Counted from the stretch's first letter, positions 1 through 7,049 are shown. The stretch is DNA of 8,585 bases from DATARH01 sp036278835 (GCA_036278835.1 DASUKH010000022.1:1-8585), one strand, 5' to 3'. The notes: a model not told the origin generated them from the sequence alone. Made by a program: numbers and translations.

Positions 1-1
1 C

Positions 2-478
2 TTCCGCGACCACTATTTGACCAACATCATCGGCAACCCGCTCGATACGACGGTGGCGGTGCATCATTTGATCTTCGGCGGGGTGCTGCACGACCACCCG
101 AACCTGAAACTGGTGCTGTCGCATGGCGGCGGCTATCTGCCCGCCTATTCCGGCCGCATCGACCATGCCGCATCGGCCCGCTCCGACGCCTGCGAGTGCA
201 TTCACCATATGCCGACGGCGTATCTGAAGCGGCTCTATTTCGATTCGATCGTCTATACCCACCACCAGCTCGAATACCTGGTCGAGCAATACGGCGCCGA
301 CCACGTGCTGATGGGCACCGACTACCCGGCCGACATGGGCGAAATCGACCCGATCGGCTTTATCGAGACCGTCCCCGCCCTCACCGACCCCGATCGCCGC
401 GCCATCTTCGGCGGCAACGCGGCGAGGCTGTTGAACATTCCGATGCCGGAGAGAGAAAGGCGGACGGGTCCGACCTGA
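2..478 (+). CDS. Amidohydrolase-2 family metal-dependent hydrolase/decarboxylase, C-terminal part (5' end outside window)
   Basis: The frame is open from base 2, so the gene enters from the left; the visible 158 residues are its C-terminal half. Seen: a KLVLSHGGGYLP segment with His at codon 122-124, then LMGTDYPAD with Asp at codon 320-322, followed by a typical C-terminal 'GGNAARLLNI' ending. In the amidohydrolase-2/ACMSD-like family (TIM-barrel metalloenzymes acting on aromatic or carboxylated substrates), the equivalent His and Asp are catalytic or metal-binding residues on the late barrel strands. The N-terminal HxH metal motif would lie upstream of the window. The TTG at 17 is simply an internal Leu codon, not a start. 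The substrate cannot be deduced. The gene ends 19 bp before the convergent HNH gene. Confidence 0.85.
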   Translation, partial: FRDHYLTNIIGNPLDTTVAVHHLIFGGVLHDHPNLKLVLSHGGGYLPAYSGRIDHAASARSDACECIHHMPTAYLKRLYFDSIVYTHHQLEYLVEQYGADHVLMGTDYPADMGEIDPIGFIETVPALTDPDRRAIFGGNAARLLNIPMPERERRTGPT

Positions 479-497
479 TGCCGCCAATGACGCGGGC

Positions 498-1061
498 CTA
501 AGCCGGGTCGAGCTCGGTGTCCCAGTAGAGATAGTCGCGCCAGCTGTGGTGCAGGTAGTTGGGCGGGAAGGCGCGGCCGTTCTGTTGCAGCATGTAGGTG
601 GTCGGCCGCACCGGCCGGGTGCGCGGGTACATGCCGCTCTGCTGCGGCAGGCGGTTGCCCTTGAACAGATTGCAGGCGGCGCAGGCGGTGACGACGTTGG
701 CCCACACCGTGCGGCCGCCCTTGGAGCGCGGCACGACGTGGTCGAAGGTCAATTCGTGCGAGGAATGCGGGTGGCCGCAATACTGGCAGGTGAAGCGGTC
801 GCGCAGAAACACGTTGAACCGGGTGAATGCCGGGTGGCGCGCCGCCTGCACGTATTCCTTGAGCGCGATAACGCTCGGCAGCCGCATCTCGAAGGACGGG
901 CTGCGCACGTAAGCATCGTAATGGTCGATGATGTTGACCCGGTCGAGAAACACCGCCTTGACCGCGTCCTGCCACGACCACAGCGACAGCGGAAAGTAGC
1001 TGAGCGGCCGGAAATCGGCGTTGAGCACGAGGGCCGGGCAGTTGTCGAGCGCGCTCGTCAC
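498..1061 (-). CDS. HNH endonuclease, alphaproteobacterial type
   Basis: A 187-residue protein with a complete HNH/McrA-like fold: CQYC at residues 92-95, the DH pair at 107-108 followed by VVPRSKGG, Asn122, and CAAC at 127-130 followed by N and KG. The two CxxC pairs bind a structural zinc; the His-Asn-His-type core binds the catalytic metal. The N-terminal part (ALVLNADFRPLSYFPLSLWS) and the C-terminal part (PPNYLHHSWRDYLYWDTELDP) match a stand-alone HNH protein widespread in Alphaproteobacteria. Its biological role is not known to me. The open frame continues upstream to 1268, but that extension looks non-coding (Arg/Pro/Cys-rich, no family match). I choose GTG at 1061 because conserved sequence begins just after it and GGAAAA lies 7 nt upstream. 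No restriction methylase or phage gene is adjacent. Confidence 0.88.
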   Translation of the reverse strand: MTSALDNCPALVLNADFRPLSYFPLSLWSWQDAVKAVFLDRVNIIDHYDAYVRSPSFEMRLPSVIALKEYVQAARHPAFTRFNVFLRDRFTCQYCGHPHSSHELTFDHVVPRSKGGRTVWANVVTACAACNLFKGNRLPQQSGMYPRTRPVRPTTYMLQQNGRAFPPNYLHHSWRDYLYWDTELDPA

Positions 1062-1068
1062 CGCAGGA

Positions 1069-1074
1069 TTTTCC
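1069..1074 (-). promoter_or_regulatory. Shine-Dalgarno-like site for the HNH gene
   Basis: On the minus strand the bases read GGAAAA, 7 nt before the GTG at 1061. It is a modest SD match, but it decides the start in favour of 1061 over the longer open frame to 1268, which encodes family-unlike sequence. Confidence 0.45.
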
Positions 1075-1288
1075 GTTCGTCGATGCGCGCCCGCGAAAAC
1101 GCCATGAGCAATTGATAGCGGATCGCCGCCGCAGCGACAAGTTCTCACGTCAACTCTCTCTAGGCATGGCGGGTCGGCTTGCCGCGGTGGCCAGTAATAG
1201 CGTTCCACTCCGAAAACGCTGACCCGTCCCGCCGGCGGAACCTCGGCTCGGCCGCCCCGTTGAGCCAAGTACCAGGACGGGAGGTCCG

Positions 1289-1519
1289 ATGGGTTCGGTG
1301 GCGGGTACGGTCAATGCGGTCCAGGAGGGGCGGTTTCAGCTGGTGACCGACGACGGCCGCGTGCTGCAGTTCATGCTGTCGCACCGGGCCGCGGTCGAGC
1401 CGCAGGATTTGCCGCAATTGCAGCATCGGCGCGCCCGCCTGCGGGTCGATTATCGCGACAGCCGGCACATGATCTCCGGCGTGGCAACGCGGGTGGAAGT
1501 GGAGGAGCGCGAGCAGTGA
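1289..1519 (+). CDS. Small (76 aa) hypothetical protein, first gene of the formate dehydrogenase operon
   Basis: A 76-residue soluble protein with no signal peptide or membrane segment. Its sequence alternates short hydrophobic strands with glycine/charged turns (GTVNAVQEGRFQLVTDDGR, VLQFMLS, ARLRVDYRD, ISGVATRVEVE). I infer a small beta-barrel (OB- or SH3-like) fold; I do not recognise the family. GGGAGG at 1279-1284 sits 4 nt before the ATG. Its TGA stop overlaps the GTG start of the catalytic subunit gene (GTGA, 1516-1519), and GGAGGA at 1501-1506 inside its 3' end serves as that gene's ribosome-binding site, so the two are probably translationally coupled. The coupling suggests a role with the dehydrogenase, perhaps as a chaperone or small accessory protein, but this rests on context only. 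Confidence 0.7.
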   Translation: MGSVAGTVNAVQEGRFQLVTDDGRVLQFMLSHRAAVEPQDLPQLQHRRARLRVDYRDSRHMISGVATRVEVEEREQ

Positions 1520-4500
1520 GCATCAGGCAAACGATGCGGAAGCGGGCCGCCGGCTTCGTTCGCGACTGGTCGCTGCCGCGCCAGATCGCCGGCGAGGATG
1601 CGAGCAGCGCGGCCGCGAAGAGCACGATGTCGCGCACCCTGCGGCCGCGGCTCGAGGAGGCCGATACGGTCGGCACCAGCATCTGCCCATTTTGCGCGGT
1701 CGGCTGCGCCCAGCTCGTCTATGCGAAGGACGGCAAGGCGATCCAGGTCGAGGGCGACCCGCGCAGCCCGGTCAACCAGGGCACCTTGTGTCCGAAAGGC
1801 GCGGCAACGTTGAGCCTGCTCAACAGCGGCGACCGGCTGACCAGCGTGCTCTACCGGGCACCATACTCCGACCGCTGGGAGGAACGGCCGCTCGACTGGG
1901 CGATGGACCGCATCGCGCTCCTGACCAAGCGGACGCGGGACGAAACCTTCGTCACCGCCCTGCCCGACGGCACTTCGGTCAACCACACGATCGCGATCGG
2001 GTCCCTCGGCGGCGCCACCCTCGACAACGAGGAGAATTACCTCCTCAAGAAACTGTTCGGCGCCGGCCTCGGTCTGGTCTGGATCGAAAACCAGGCGCGC
2101 ATCTGACACTCATCGTCCGTCCCCAGTCTGGGTGCGACGTATGGCAGGGGAGCGGCAACGCTCCCACAGTGGGACCTTGCCAATTCCGACTGCATCCTAG
2201 TGATGGGGTCGAATATGGCGGAGAACCACCCGGTCGCCTTCCGCTTCGCGCTCGAGGCGAAGCAAAAGGGCGCCACCCTGATTCATGCCGACCCGCGCTT
2301 CACCCGCACGACAGCGCTCTGCGACATCTACGCGCCAGTGCGCGCCGGCTCCGACATCGCGTTTCTCGGCGGCCTCATCAATTACGTCCTCGAACACGAT
2401 TTGTGGTTCAAGGAATACGCGCTCGCCTACACCAATATCGGCACGATCATCGACGAGCGCTTTCGCGACACCAGCGAGCTCGACGGCCTTTTCTCCGGCT
2501 GGAACGAGGAAAGCCGCTCCTACAAATACGACACTTGGCAATACCGCGGCGAAGCCGTGCCGTCGAGCCTCGCCGAGCATTACGTCAACACGGCGGAATC
2601 GTTCTCCGAAAAAACCAAGCGGATGGAAAAAGGGCCGCCGCCGAACGATCCGACATTGCAGGACCCGAACTGCGTCTATCAGATCTTGCGGCGCCATTAC
2701 GCCGCCTATACCCCGGAGATGGTCGAGCGCACCAGCGGCTGCCCGCGCGACACCTTTGTCAAGGTGGCCGAGGCCCTGGCGCGCAATTCCGGGCGCGAGC
2801 GCACCGCTGCCATCTGCTACGCGGTCGGCTGGACCCACCACACCACCGGGGTGCAGATGATTCGCGCCGCCGCGATCCTGCAGGCATTGCTCGGCAATGT
2901 CGGGCGGCCGGGCGGCGGCATCCTCGCGCTGCGCGGCCATTGCAGCATCCAGGGCAGCACCGACATCCCGACCCTCTACAACATGCTGCCGACCTACCTG
3001 CCGCAGCCGAACGCCTTCAAGCCGCACAAGACGCTGAAGGATTATCTCGAACATGAGCGCACGCCGACCGGGTGGTGGCACAATTTCCCGAAATATGCGG
3101 TCAGCCTGTTGAAGGCGTGGTACGGCGAGCGGGCGACCGAGGCCAACGAATGGGGCTTCCAATGGCTGCCGCGCATCGTCGGCGACCATTCGCAATTGCC
3201 GATGACCCTGGCGGTGCGCGACGGGGTGATCCGCGGCCTGTTCGTAATCGGACAGAACCCGGCGGTCGGCGGCCACAACGCCAACATGGTGCAGCGCGGG
3301 TTGGCGGAACTCGAATGGCTCGTGGTGCGCGACACGACCGAGAGCGAAACCGCCTCGTTCTGGTACAAGGGGAAGCCGGTGCACGCCGGCGACCTCGCGC
3401 CGAAGGACATCAAGACCGAAATCTTTCTGATGCCGGGCGCGCTCGCCGCCGAGAAGGCCGGCAGCTTCACCAACACGCACCGACTCGTGCAATGGCACGA
3501 CAAGGTGGTCGAGCCGCCCGGCGACAGCCGCTCGGAAAGCTGGTTCGCCTTTCAGCTCGGCCGCCGGTTGAAGGGCCTCTACGCCACCAGCACCGACCCA
3601 AAGGACGCGGCGATCCAGGCGCTGACCTGGGATTATCCGATCACCGACGACAAGGGCGAGCCCGACACCGAGGCGGTGCTGAAGGAGATGAACGGCTATA
3701 CCGTCGCCGACCGCAGCCAGATCGCCAGCTACAAGGAACTGAAGGACGACGGCAGCACCGCCTGCGGCGCCTGGCTCTATTGCGGCGTCTTTCCGAAGGA
3801 GAACGACAACCGCGCCCGCTCGCGGGTGCCGGACGCGCCCGGCGGGCCGGGCACCCATGCCGACTGGGCCTGGGCGTGGCCGTCGAACCGCCGCAACATG
3901 TATAACCGCGCCTCGGCTGACACGAACGGGCGGCCGTGGTCCGAGCGCAAGCGGCTGATCGAGTGGAATGCGGCTGAGCGCAAATGGGTCGGCGCCGATG
4001 TCCCCGATTTCGAGGAGGACAAGCCGCCCGATTACCAGCCGCAATGGTGGCGTCACCCGGCCGGCATGGAGGCGCATGGCGGCGATTGCCCGGCGATGAT
4101 GATCGCCGACGGAAAATTCTCGTTGTTCACCCCCTCGGGGCTGAAGGACGCACCGTTGCCGGCGCATTACGAGCCGGTCGAATCGCCCATCCGCAACCCG
4201 TTCTATTCGCAGCAAGCGAACCCGGTGGCGAAAATCTGGGACCGCGCCGACAACCGGCTGCATGCGGTCGCCGACCCGCGCTTCCCCTATGCACTGACCA
4301 CCTACCGGGTGACCGAGCATCATTCGGGCGGGCTGCCGACCCGCACGACCCCGGTACTGGCCGAATTGCAGCCCGAGAACTTCGCCGAACTCTCGCCGGA
4401 ACTGGCGGCCGAACTCGGCATCGCCAATCTCGACTGGGTGACGCTGTCGACCGCCCGCGGCGAGGTCGCGGTCAGGGCGCTCGTCACCGAGCGGCTTCGG

Positions 4501-4680
4501 CCGTTCCAACTGGACGGCCGGGCGGTCCACCAGGTCGGCGTCTTGTGGCATTTCGGCTGGGAGGGCTACGCGCCGGGCGATATCGCCAACGTCCTGACCA
4601 GCGTCGTCGGCGACCCCAATACCAGCATGCACGAAGCGAAGGCTCTCACGTGCAACCTGCGCCGGGGACGGCCGGGATGA
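1516..4680 (+). CDS. fdnG: Formate dehydrogenase-N type catalytic (alpha) subunit, selenoprotein with in-frame UGA
   Basis: One 1054-residue protein read through TGA at 2104-2106 (selenocysteine 197). It oxidises formate to CO2 (or the reverse) at a Mo/W-bis-MGD centre. Seen in order: CPFCAVGC (Cys57, 60, 64) and LCPKG (Cys92, Lys94) for one [4Fe-4S] cluster; NQARI-Sec-HSSSVPSLG, matching the FDH-N active site with His198 next to Sec; VMGSNMAENHPVAF; LRGHCSIQG with Arg473 as the likely catalytic arginine; the FDH-N signature WAWPSNRRNMYNRASAD at 786-802; and a C-terminal molybdopterin dinucleotide-binding domain from about 920. Length is close to E. coli FdnG (about 1015). The GTG start is supported by GGAGGA at 1501-1506 and by 4-nt overlap with the previous gene; no ATG, GTG or TTG occurs in frame further upstream after the stop at 1261. 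The N-terminus (MSIRQTMRKRAAGF) has no twin-arginine motif or hydrophobic stretch, unlike FdnG, so export by Tat is doubtful. An annotation as two genes (1516-2106 and 2200-4680) would be an error. Confidence 0.95.
2104..2145 (+). promoter_or_regulatory. Selenocysteine UGA codon with bacterial SECIS-like hairpin
   Basis: TGA at 2104-2106 is followed by a foldable element inside the coding sequence. The upper stem is CCCA/TGGG (2122-2125 with 2129-2132), closing a GTC loop at 2126-2128. The lower stem is CGTC/GACG (2114-2117 with 2136-2139), with unpaired or weakly paired bases between the two. A short stem capped by a G-T-containing loop, plus bulged bases, is what SelB recognises in E. coli fdhF and fdnG mRNAs. 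The AGTCT core and its distance from the TGA (18 nt, six codons, before AGT) match E. coli fdnG as I remember that sequence. The pairing is read by eye and not energy-minimised. Confidence 0.8.
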
Positions 4681-4706
4681 CGCTGATCATACAAAGCGGC
4701 CCCATG

Positions 4707-4778
4707 GCCGGGCTTGACCCAGCCACCCACGTCTCCCACGGCGGCCGGCAAAGACGTGGATGCGCGGGTCCGGCCCGC
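4707..4778. repeat. Dispersed palindromic repeat (MAGLDPATHV type) in the only intergenic gap of the operon
   Basis: The 124-bp gap between the alpha and beta subunit genes is largely an imperfect inverted repeat. The outer arms are GCCGGGCTTGACCC (4707-4720) and GGGTCCGGCCCGC (4766-4778). The inner arms are a perfect CCACGTCT (4727-4734) and AGACGTGG (4752-4759). Read in one frame the left half gives MAGLDPATHVS, and the right half in another gives KDVDARVRP. Both are translations I know as recurrent spurious peptides from a dispersed repeat in Rhizobiales and relatives (recall, not searched). In mRNA it would form a long hairpin just before the beta subunit's ribosome-binding site. It may affect transcript stability or relative subunit expression, but nothing here proves a function. 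Confidence 0.7.
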
Positions 4779-4804
4779 GCAAGGGGATTTGGGAGTGTGG
4801 GTGA

Positions 4805-5716
4805 ATGACCGTCCATCCCCGCGCCCGCGAATACCCGCAATCGATGCTGCCCGGCATGATCCCGGACGAGGCGGAACTGACCGCCGGGACAAAAATCGCG
4901 CCGGGGCGGCGCTACGGGTTCTTCACCGACACGAGCTTGTGCATCGGCTGCAAGGCCTGCGAAGTCGCCTGCAAGGAATGGAACCTGCTGCCGGCCGACA
5001 GCCTGGGGCTGCGCGGCACCAGCTACGACAACACCGGCGATCTCGGCGCGACGACATGGCGGCACGTGCATTTCGTCGAGCATATCGGCGACGGTCACGG
5101 CGGCCGGGTCACCGAGATGGCGCCATTCCAGAGCAACTGGCTGATGATGAGCGATGTGTGCAAGCATTGCTCGCCGGCCCCGTGCCTCGAAGCCTGCCCG
5201 ACCGGCGCCATCTTCCGCACCGAGTTCGACACGGTGGTGGTGCAGCAGGACATCTGCAACGGCTGCGGCTACTGCATGCCGGCCTGTCCGTTCGGGGTCG
5301 TCGAGGTGTCGCTCGATGACGGCAAGGCGCACAAATGCACTCTGTGCTACGACCGCCTCAAGGGCGGCCTCGAGCCGGCCTGCGCCAAGGCCTGCCCGAC
5401 CGAGTCGATCCGCTTCGGCGAACTCGGCGAATTGCACAAACTTGCCGACAACCGGCTTGGCGAGTTGCGCGACCAGGGGGTCGGGACGGCCTATCTCTAC
5501 GGCACCCCCGACGGCCCCGGCCATGCCGGGGGCTTGCGCGAACTCAACGCTTTTTTCCTGCTAACCGCGCCACCCGAGACCTACAATCTGCCTGAGGCGC
5601 CGACCCGCCCGGCCGGGCGCACCGGCCCCGCCCTCGCCGCCGGTATGGCGACGATGGCCGCCCTGACCGCCGCCGCGTTAAGCCTGTTCGCCGCAGCAAA
5701 AGGAGGCGGCGGATGA
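4805..5716 (+). CDS. fdxH: Formate dehydrogenase iron-sulfur (beta) subunit with C-terminal membrane anchor
   Basis: A 303-residue electron-transfer subunit of the FdnH/FdxH type. Sixteen cysteines form four ferredoxin-like sets: Cys46/49/52/56 (CIGCKACEVAC), Cys119/122/127/131, Cys151/154/157/161 (CNGCGYCMPAC), and Cys178/181/193/197 (CTLC then CAKAC). They should bind four [4Fe-4S] clusters carrying electrons between the alpha subunit and the membrane subunit. Residues 274-297 are a hydrophobic Ala-rich segment, the likely single transmembrane anchor, as in FdnH (about 294 aa). Arg268 and Arg272 precede this helix and only Lys299 follows it, which mildly favours the cluster domain being cytoplasmic. 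GGGAG at 4791-4795 lies 9 nt before the ATG. The stop overlaps the next start by 4 nt (ATGA). Confidence 0.93.
   Translation: MTVHPRAREYPQSMLPGMIPDEAELTAGTKIAPGRRYGFFTDTSLCIGCKACEVACKEWNLLPADSLGLRGTSYDNTGDLGATTWRHVHFVEHIGDGHGGRVTEMAPFQSNWLMMSDVCKHCSPAPCLEACPTGAIFRTEFDTVVVQQDICNGCGYCMPACPFGVVEVSLDDGKAHKCTLCYDRLKGGLEPACAKACPTESIRFGELGELHKLADNRLGELRDQGVGTAYLYGTPDGPGHAGGLRELNAFFLLTAPPETYNLPEAPTRPAGRTGPALAAGMATMAALTAAALSLFAAAKGGGG
5701..5706 (+). promoter_or_regulatory. Strong Shine-Dalgarno site fixing the start of the membrane subunit
   Basis: AGGAGG lies 6 nt before the ATG at 5713, which also overlaps the upstream stop codon (ATGA, 5713-5716). The alternative internal ATG at 5872 has no SD-like sequence before it. 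This site therefore argues that the palindromic repeat at 5744-5845 lies inside the translated region. Confidence 0.75.
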
Positions 5717-6765
5717 GCGACACGAATCCGCAGAAGATCCTCGCCCGCGACCCCCACCCCAACCCTCCGCCGCTTGCGGGGGAGGGAGTAATAGCGAGCC
5801 CTCCCCCGCAAGCAGGGGCACGGGCAACACAGGGCAGGGTGCGGGCGCTTGACGCGCGGGCGACGCCTGCCATGCGCGCGAGCGAGGCCATCCCAACCTA
5901 CTACGACCTGCCGGCGCTGAAGGCGAGCCTCTATGGCTGGAAAGTTTCGGCCTACATGTTCGTCGCCGGCCTCGCCGGCTCGGCGCAGATCATTGCAGCC
6001 GCCGCCGACCTTATCGACCCCGACGGCAATCGCGGCACCGTCCGCCACGGCCGCTACGTCGCGGCGGCCGGCGCCGCACTCGGCGCGCCGCTTTTGATCC
6101 TCGACCTGCGCACGCCGCAGCGCTTCTTCAACATGCTGCGCATCTTCCGCCTGACCTCGCCGATGTCGATCGGCACCTATGCGCTGACCGGCTTTGGCGG
6201 GCTGAGCGGGCTGTTGGCGGCCGGCCAGCTGTTGCACGATCGCGGGATCGCCCCGGCCGCCATCGCGCGCGCGTCCAAATACGTCGAGGTGCCGGCCGCG
6301 ATTCTTGGCATGGGAATGAGCACCTATACCGGCGCGCTGCTGACCGCCACCAGCACCCCGCTCTGGGCGGCGGCGCCGCGCCTGATCCCGGCGGCGTTTG
6401 GCGCCTCGGCAATGGCGAGCGCCGCCGGCCTGTTGTCGCTGGCCGCCAGGAACGGCGCCGGCGACACGCTGCGCCGGATCGAGCGGATCGCGAGCGTCGC
6501 GGACCTCGCCGCTCTCGCGGCGTTATCGAAGGGGCTTCGGCGGGAAGGTATCAGAACGCGCAGCGACGCCGTGCCGGCGAAGATCGCCGCCGCGGCGCCG
6601 CTCCTTGCGCCGCTCGCCGTTCGGCTCGGCATCCGCCGTGCACCGGCGGCGGCCGCCGCCGCAAGCATCCTCGGCGGCTTCCTGCTGCGCCACCTGCTGC
6701 TGCGCGCCGGCAACCGCTCGGCCGAGCGGCCGCGCGATTATTTCCGCTTCGCCCGGCCGCGATGA
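5713..6765 (+). CDS. nrfD: NrfD/PsrC-like integral membrane subunit of formate dehydrogenase
   Basis: A 350-residue polytopic membrane protein. From residue about 73 there are roughly eight hydrophobic segments (about 75-100, 114-131, 151-173, 190-212, 222-245, 257-272, 290-304 and 309-331). An NrfD/PsrC feature visible early is YYDLPALKASLYGWKVSAY leading into the first helix; no paired helix histidines for haem b stand out. NrfD-type subunits anchor molybdoenzyme/ferredoxin modules and exchange electrons with quinones without haem. Here it replaces the cytochrome b556 gamma subunit of E. coli FDH-N. The first about 53 residues are unusual: residues 11-45 are encoded by a palindromic repeat and are Pro/Gly/Ala-rich. 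The family-like part would start near Met54 (ATG 5872), but AGGAGG and the 4-nt overlap favour 5713. Its stop overlaps the next start (ATGA, 6762-6765). Confidence 0.85.
   Translation: MSDTNPQKILARDPHPNPPPLAGEGVIASPPPQAGARATQGRVRALDARATPAMRASEAIPTYYDLPALKASLYGWKVSAYMFVAGLAGSAQIIAAAADLIDPDGNRGTVRHGRYVAAAGAALGAPLLILDLRTPQRFFNMLRIFRLTSPMSIGTYALTGFGGLSGLLAAGQLLHDRGIAPAAIARASKYVEVPAAILGMGMSTYTGALLTATSTPLWAAAPRLIPAAFGASAMASAAGLLSLAARNGAGDTLRRIERIASVADLAALAALSKGLRREGIRTRSDAVPAKIAAAAPLLAPLAVRLGIRRAPAAAAAASILGGFLLRHLLLRAGNRSAERPRDYFRFARPR
5744..5845. repeat. GC-rich palindromic repeat element inside the 5' coding region of the nrfD-like gene
   Basis: The core is a perfect 15-bp inverted repeat: GCTTGCGGGGGAGGG at 5772-5786 and its complement at 5799-5813, with a 12-nt spacer. 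Outer, imperfect arms are C-rich (5744-5766) and G-rich (5831-5845). The forward translation contains PHPNPPPLAGEG and the reverse-strand translation contains SPASGGGLGWG. Both are peptides I associate with a very common dispersed intergenic repeat of proteobacterial genomes (recall, not searched). As delimited it is about 102 bp, a multiple of three, and it contains no stop codon in the gene's frame. The outer limits are estimates. Confidence 0.75.
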
Positions 6766-7049
6766 TGCAAGCCGAACGCAACAAGGCGCTCGCCGCTCTC
6801 GACCGTGCGCTCGACGACCGCCCGGACAAGATTTACGACGAGCTGGCCGAGGCGGTGCGCTGCGTCGCCGCGCTACGCGACCGGCTCGTCAAAGAGCGGC
6901 GCGCCGGCGCCGAAAACGGCGCCGGGCTCGGCCGCGTCAATGCCGTGCTGAGCCATATCGTCGGCGGCGAATACCCGCTCGAAGGCGTGCGACGCCGGCG
7001 GATCGAGCAAGCCCGCGAGGAATTGGCGGCCCTGCCGCCACGCGTATGA
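6762..7049 (+). CDS. Small (95 aa) helical hypothetical protein, last gene of the formate dehydrogenase operon
   Basis: A 95-residue, charged, soluble protein rich in Ala, Arg, Glu and Leu. The pattern predicts two to three alpha-helices (about 3-22, 23-46 and 77-91) with a central GLGRVNAVLSHIVGGEYPLEG segment that looks like the most specific part. It has a single cysteine (about residue 34), no signal peptide and no membrane segment. Its ATG overlaps the membrane subunit stop (ATGA) and a second ATG follows immediately (6765). No SD is visible, so translation is probably coupled. I do not recognise the family. The position suggests an assembly or regulatory partner of the dehydrogenase, on context only. 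Confidence 0.7.
   Translation: MMQAERNKALAALDRALDDRPDKIYDELAEAVRCVAALRDRLVKERRAGAENGAGLGRVNAVLSHIVGGEYPLEGVRRRRIEQAREELAALPPRV

Noticed and set aside
1148..1153. TTGACG on the minus strand as a -35 box for the HNH gene
   Set aside because: No -10-like hexamer lies at 16-18 nt; a lone hexamer is not enough.
1167..1182. Possible sigma-54 promoter (TGGC...TTGC) ahead of the operon
   Set aside because: The GG and GC dinucleotides are separated by 11 nt rather than the strict 10, and the rest of the consensus is poor.
1062..1268. N-terminal extension of the HNH protein to the ATG at 1268
   Set aside because: The extra 69 residues do not look like the family or like a domain, and a GTG with an SD-like site sits just before the conserved start.
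1516..2106. Separate 196-aa truncated oxidoreductase gene followed by an independent 826-aa gene at 2200
   Set aside because: Both are in the same frame with only a TGA at the known Sec position between them. The inter-ORF codons encode conserved FDH-N sequence, so this is one selenoprotein gene.
1692..3056. 454-codon plus-strand open frame overlapping the catalytic subunit
   Set aside because: Very Arg/Pro-rich low-complexity translation in an alternative frame of a clearly coding region; typical GC-skew artefact.
2197..4632. 811-codon open frame on the minus strand opposite the formate dehydrogenase gene
   Set aside because: High-GC shadow of the sense gene: its translation is Arg/Gly/Val-rich with no recognisable domain, while the plus frame matches FDH-N throughout.
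4714..5319. 201-codon plus-strand ORF beginning in the repeat and overlapping the beta subunit
   Set aside because: Out of frame with the 16-cysteine iron-sulfur protein, Arg-rich, and starts inside a dispersed repeat.
5544..5891. Minus-strand ORFs across the fdxH/nrfD junction containing SPASGGGLGWG
   Set aside because: The peptide is the reverse translation of the palindromic repeat; the rest is a shadow of the plus-strand genes.
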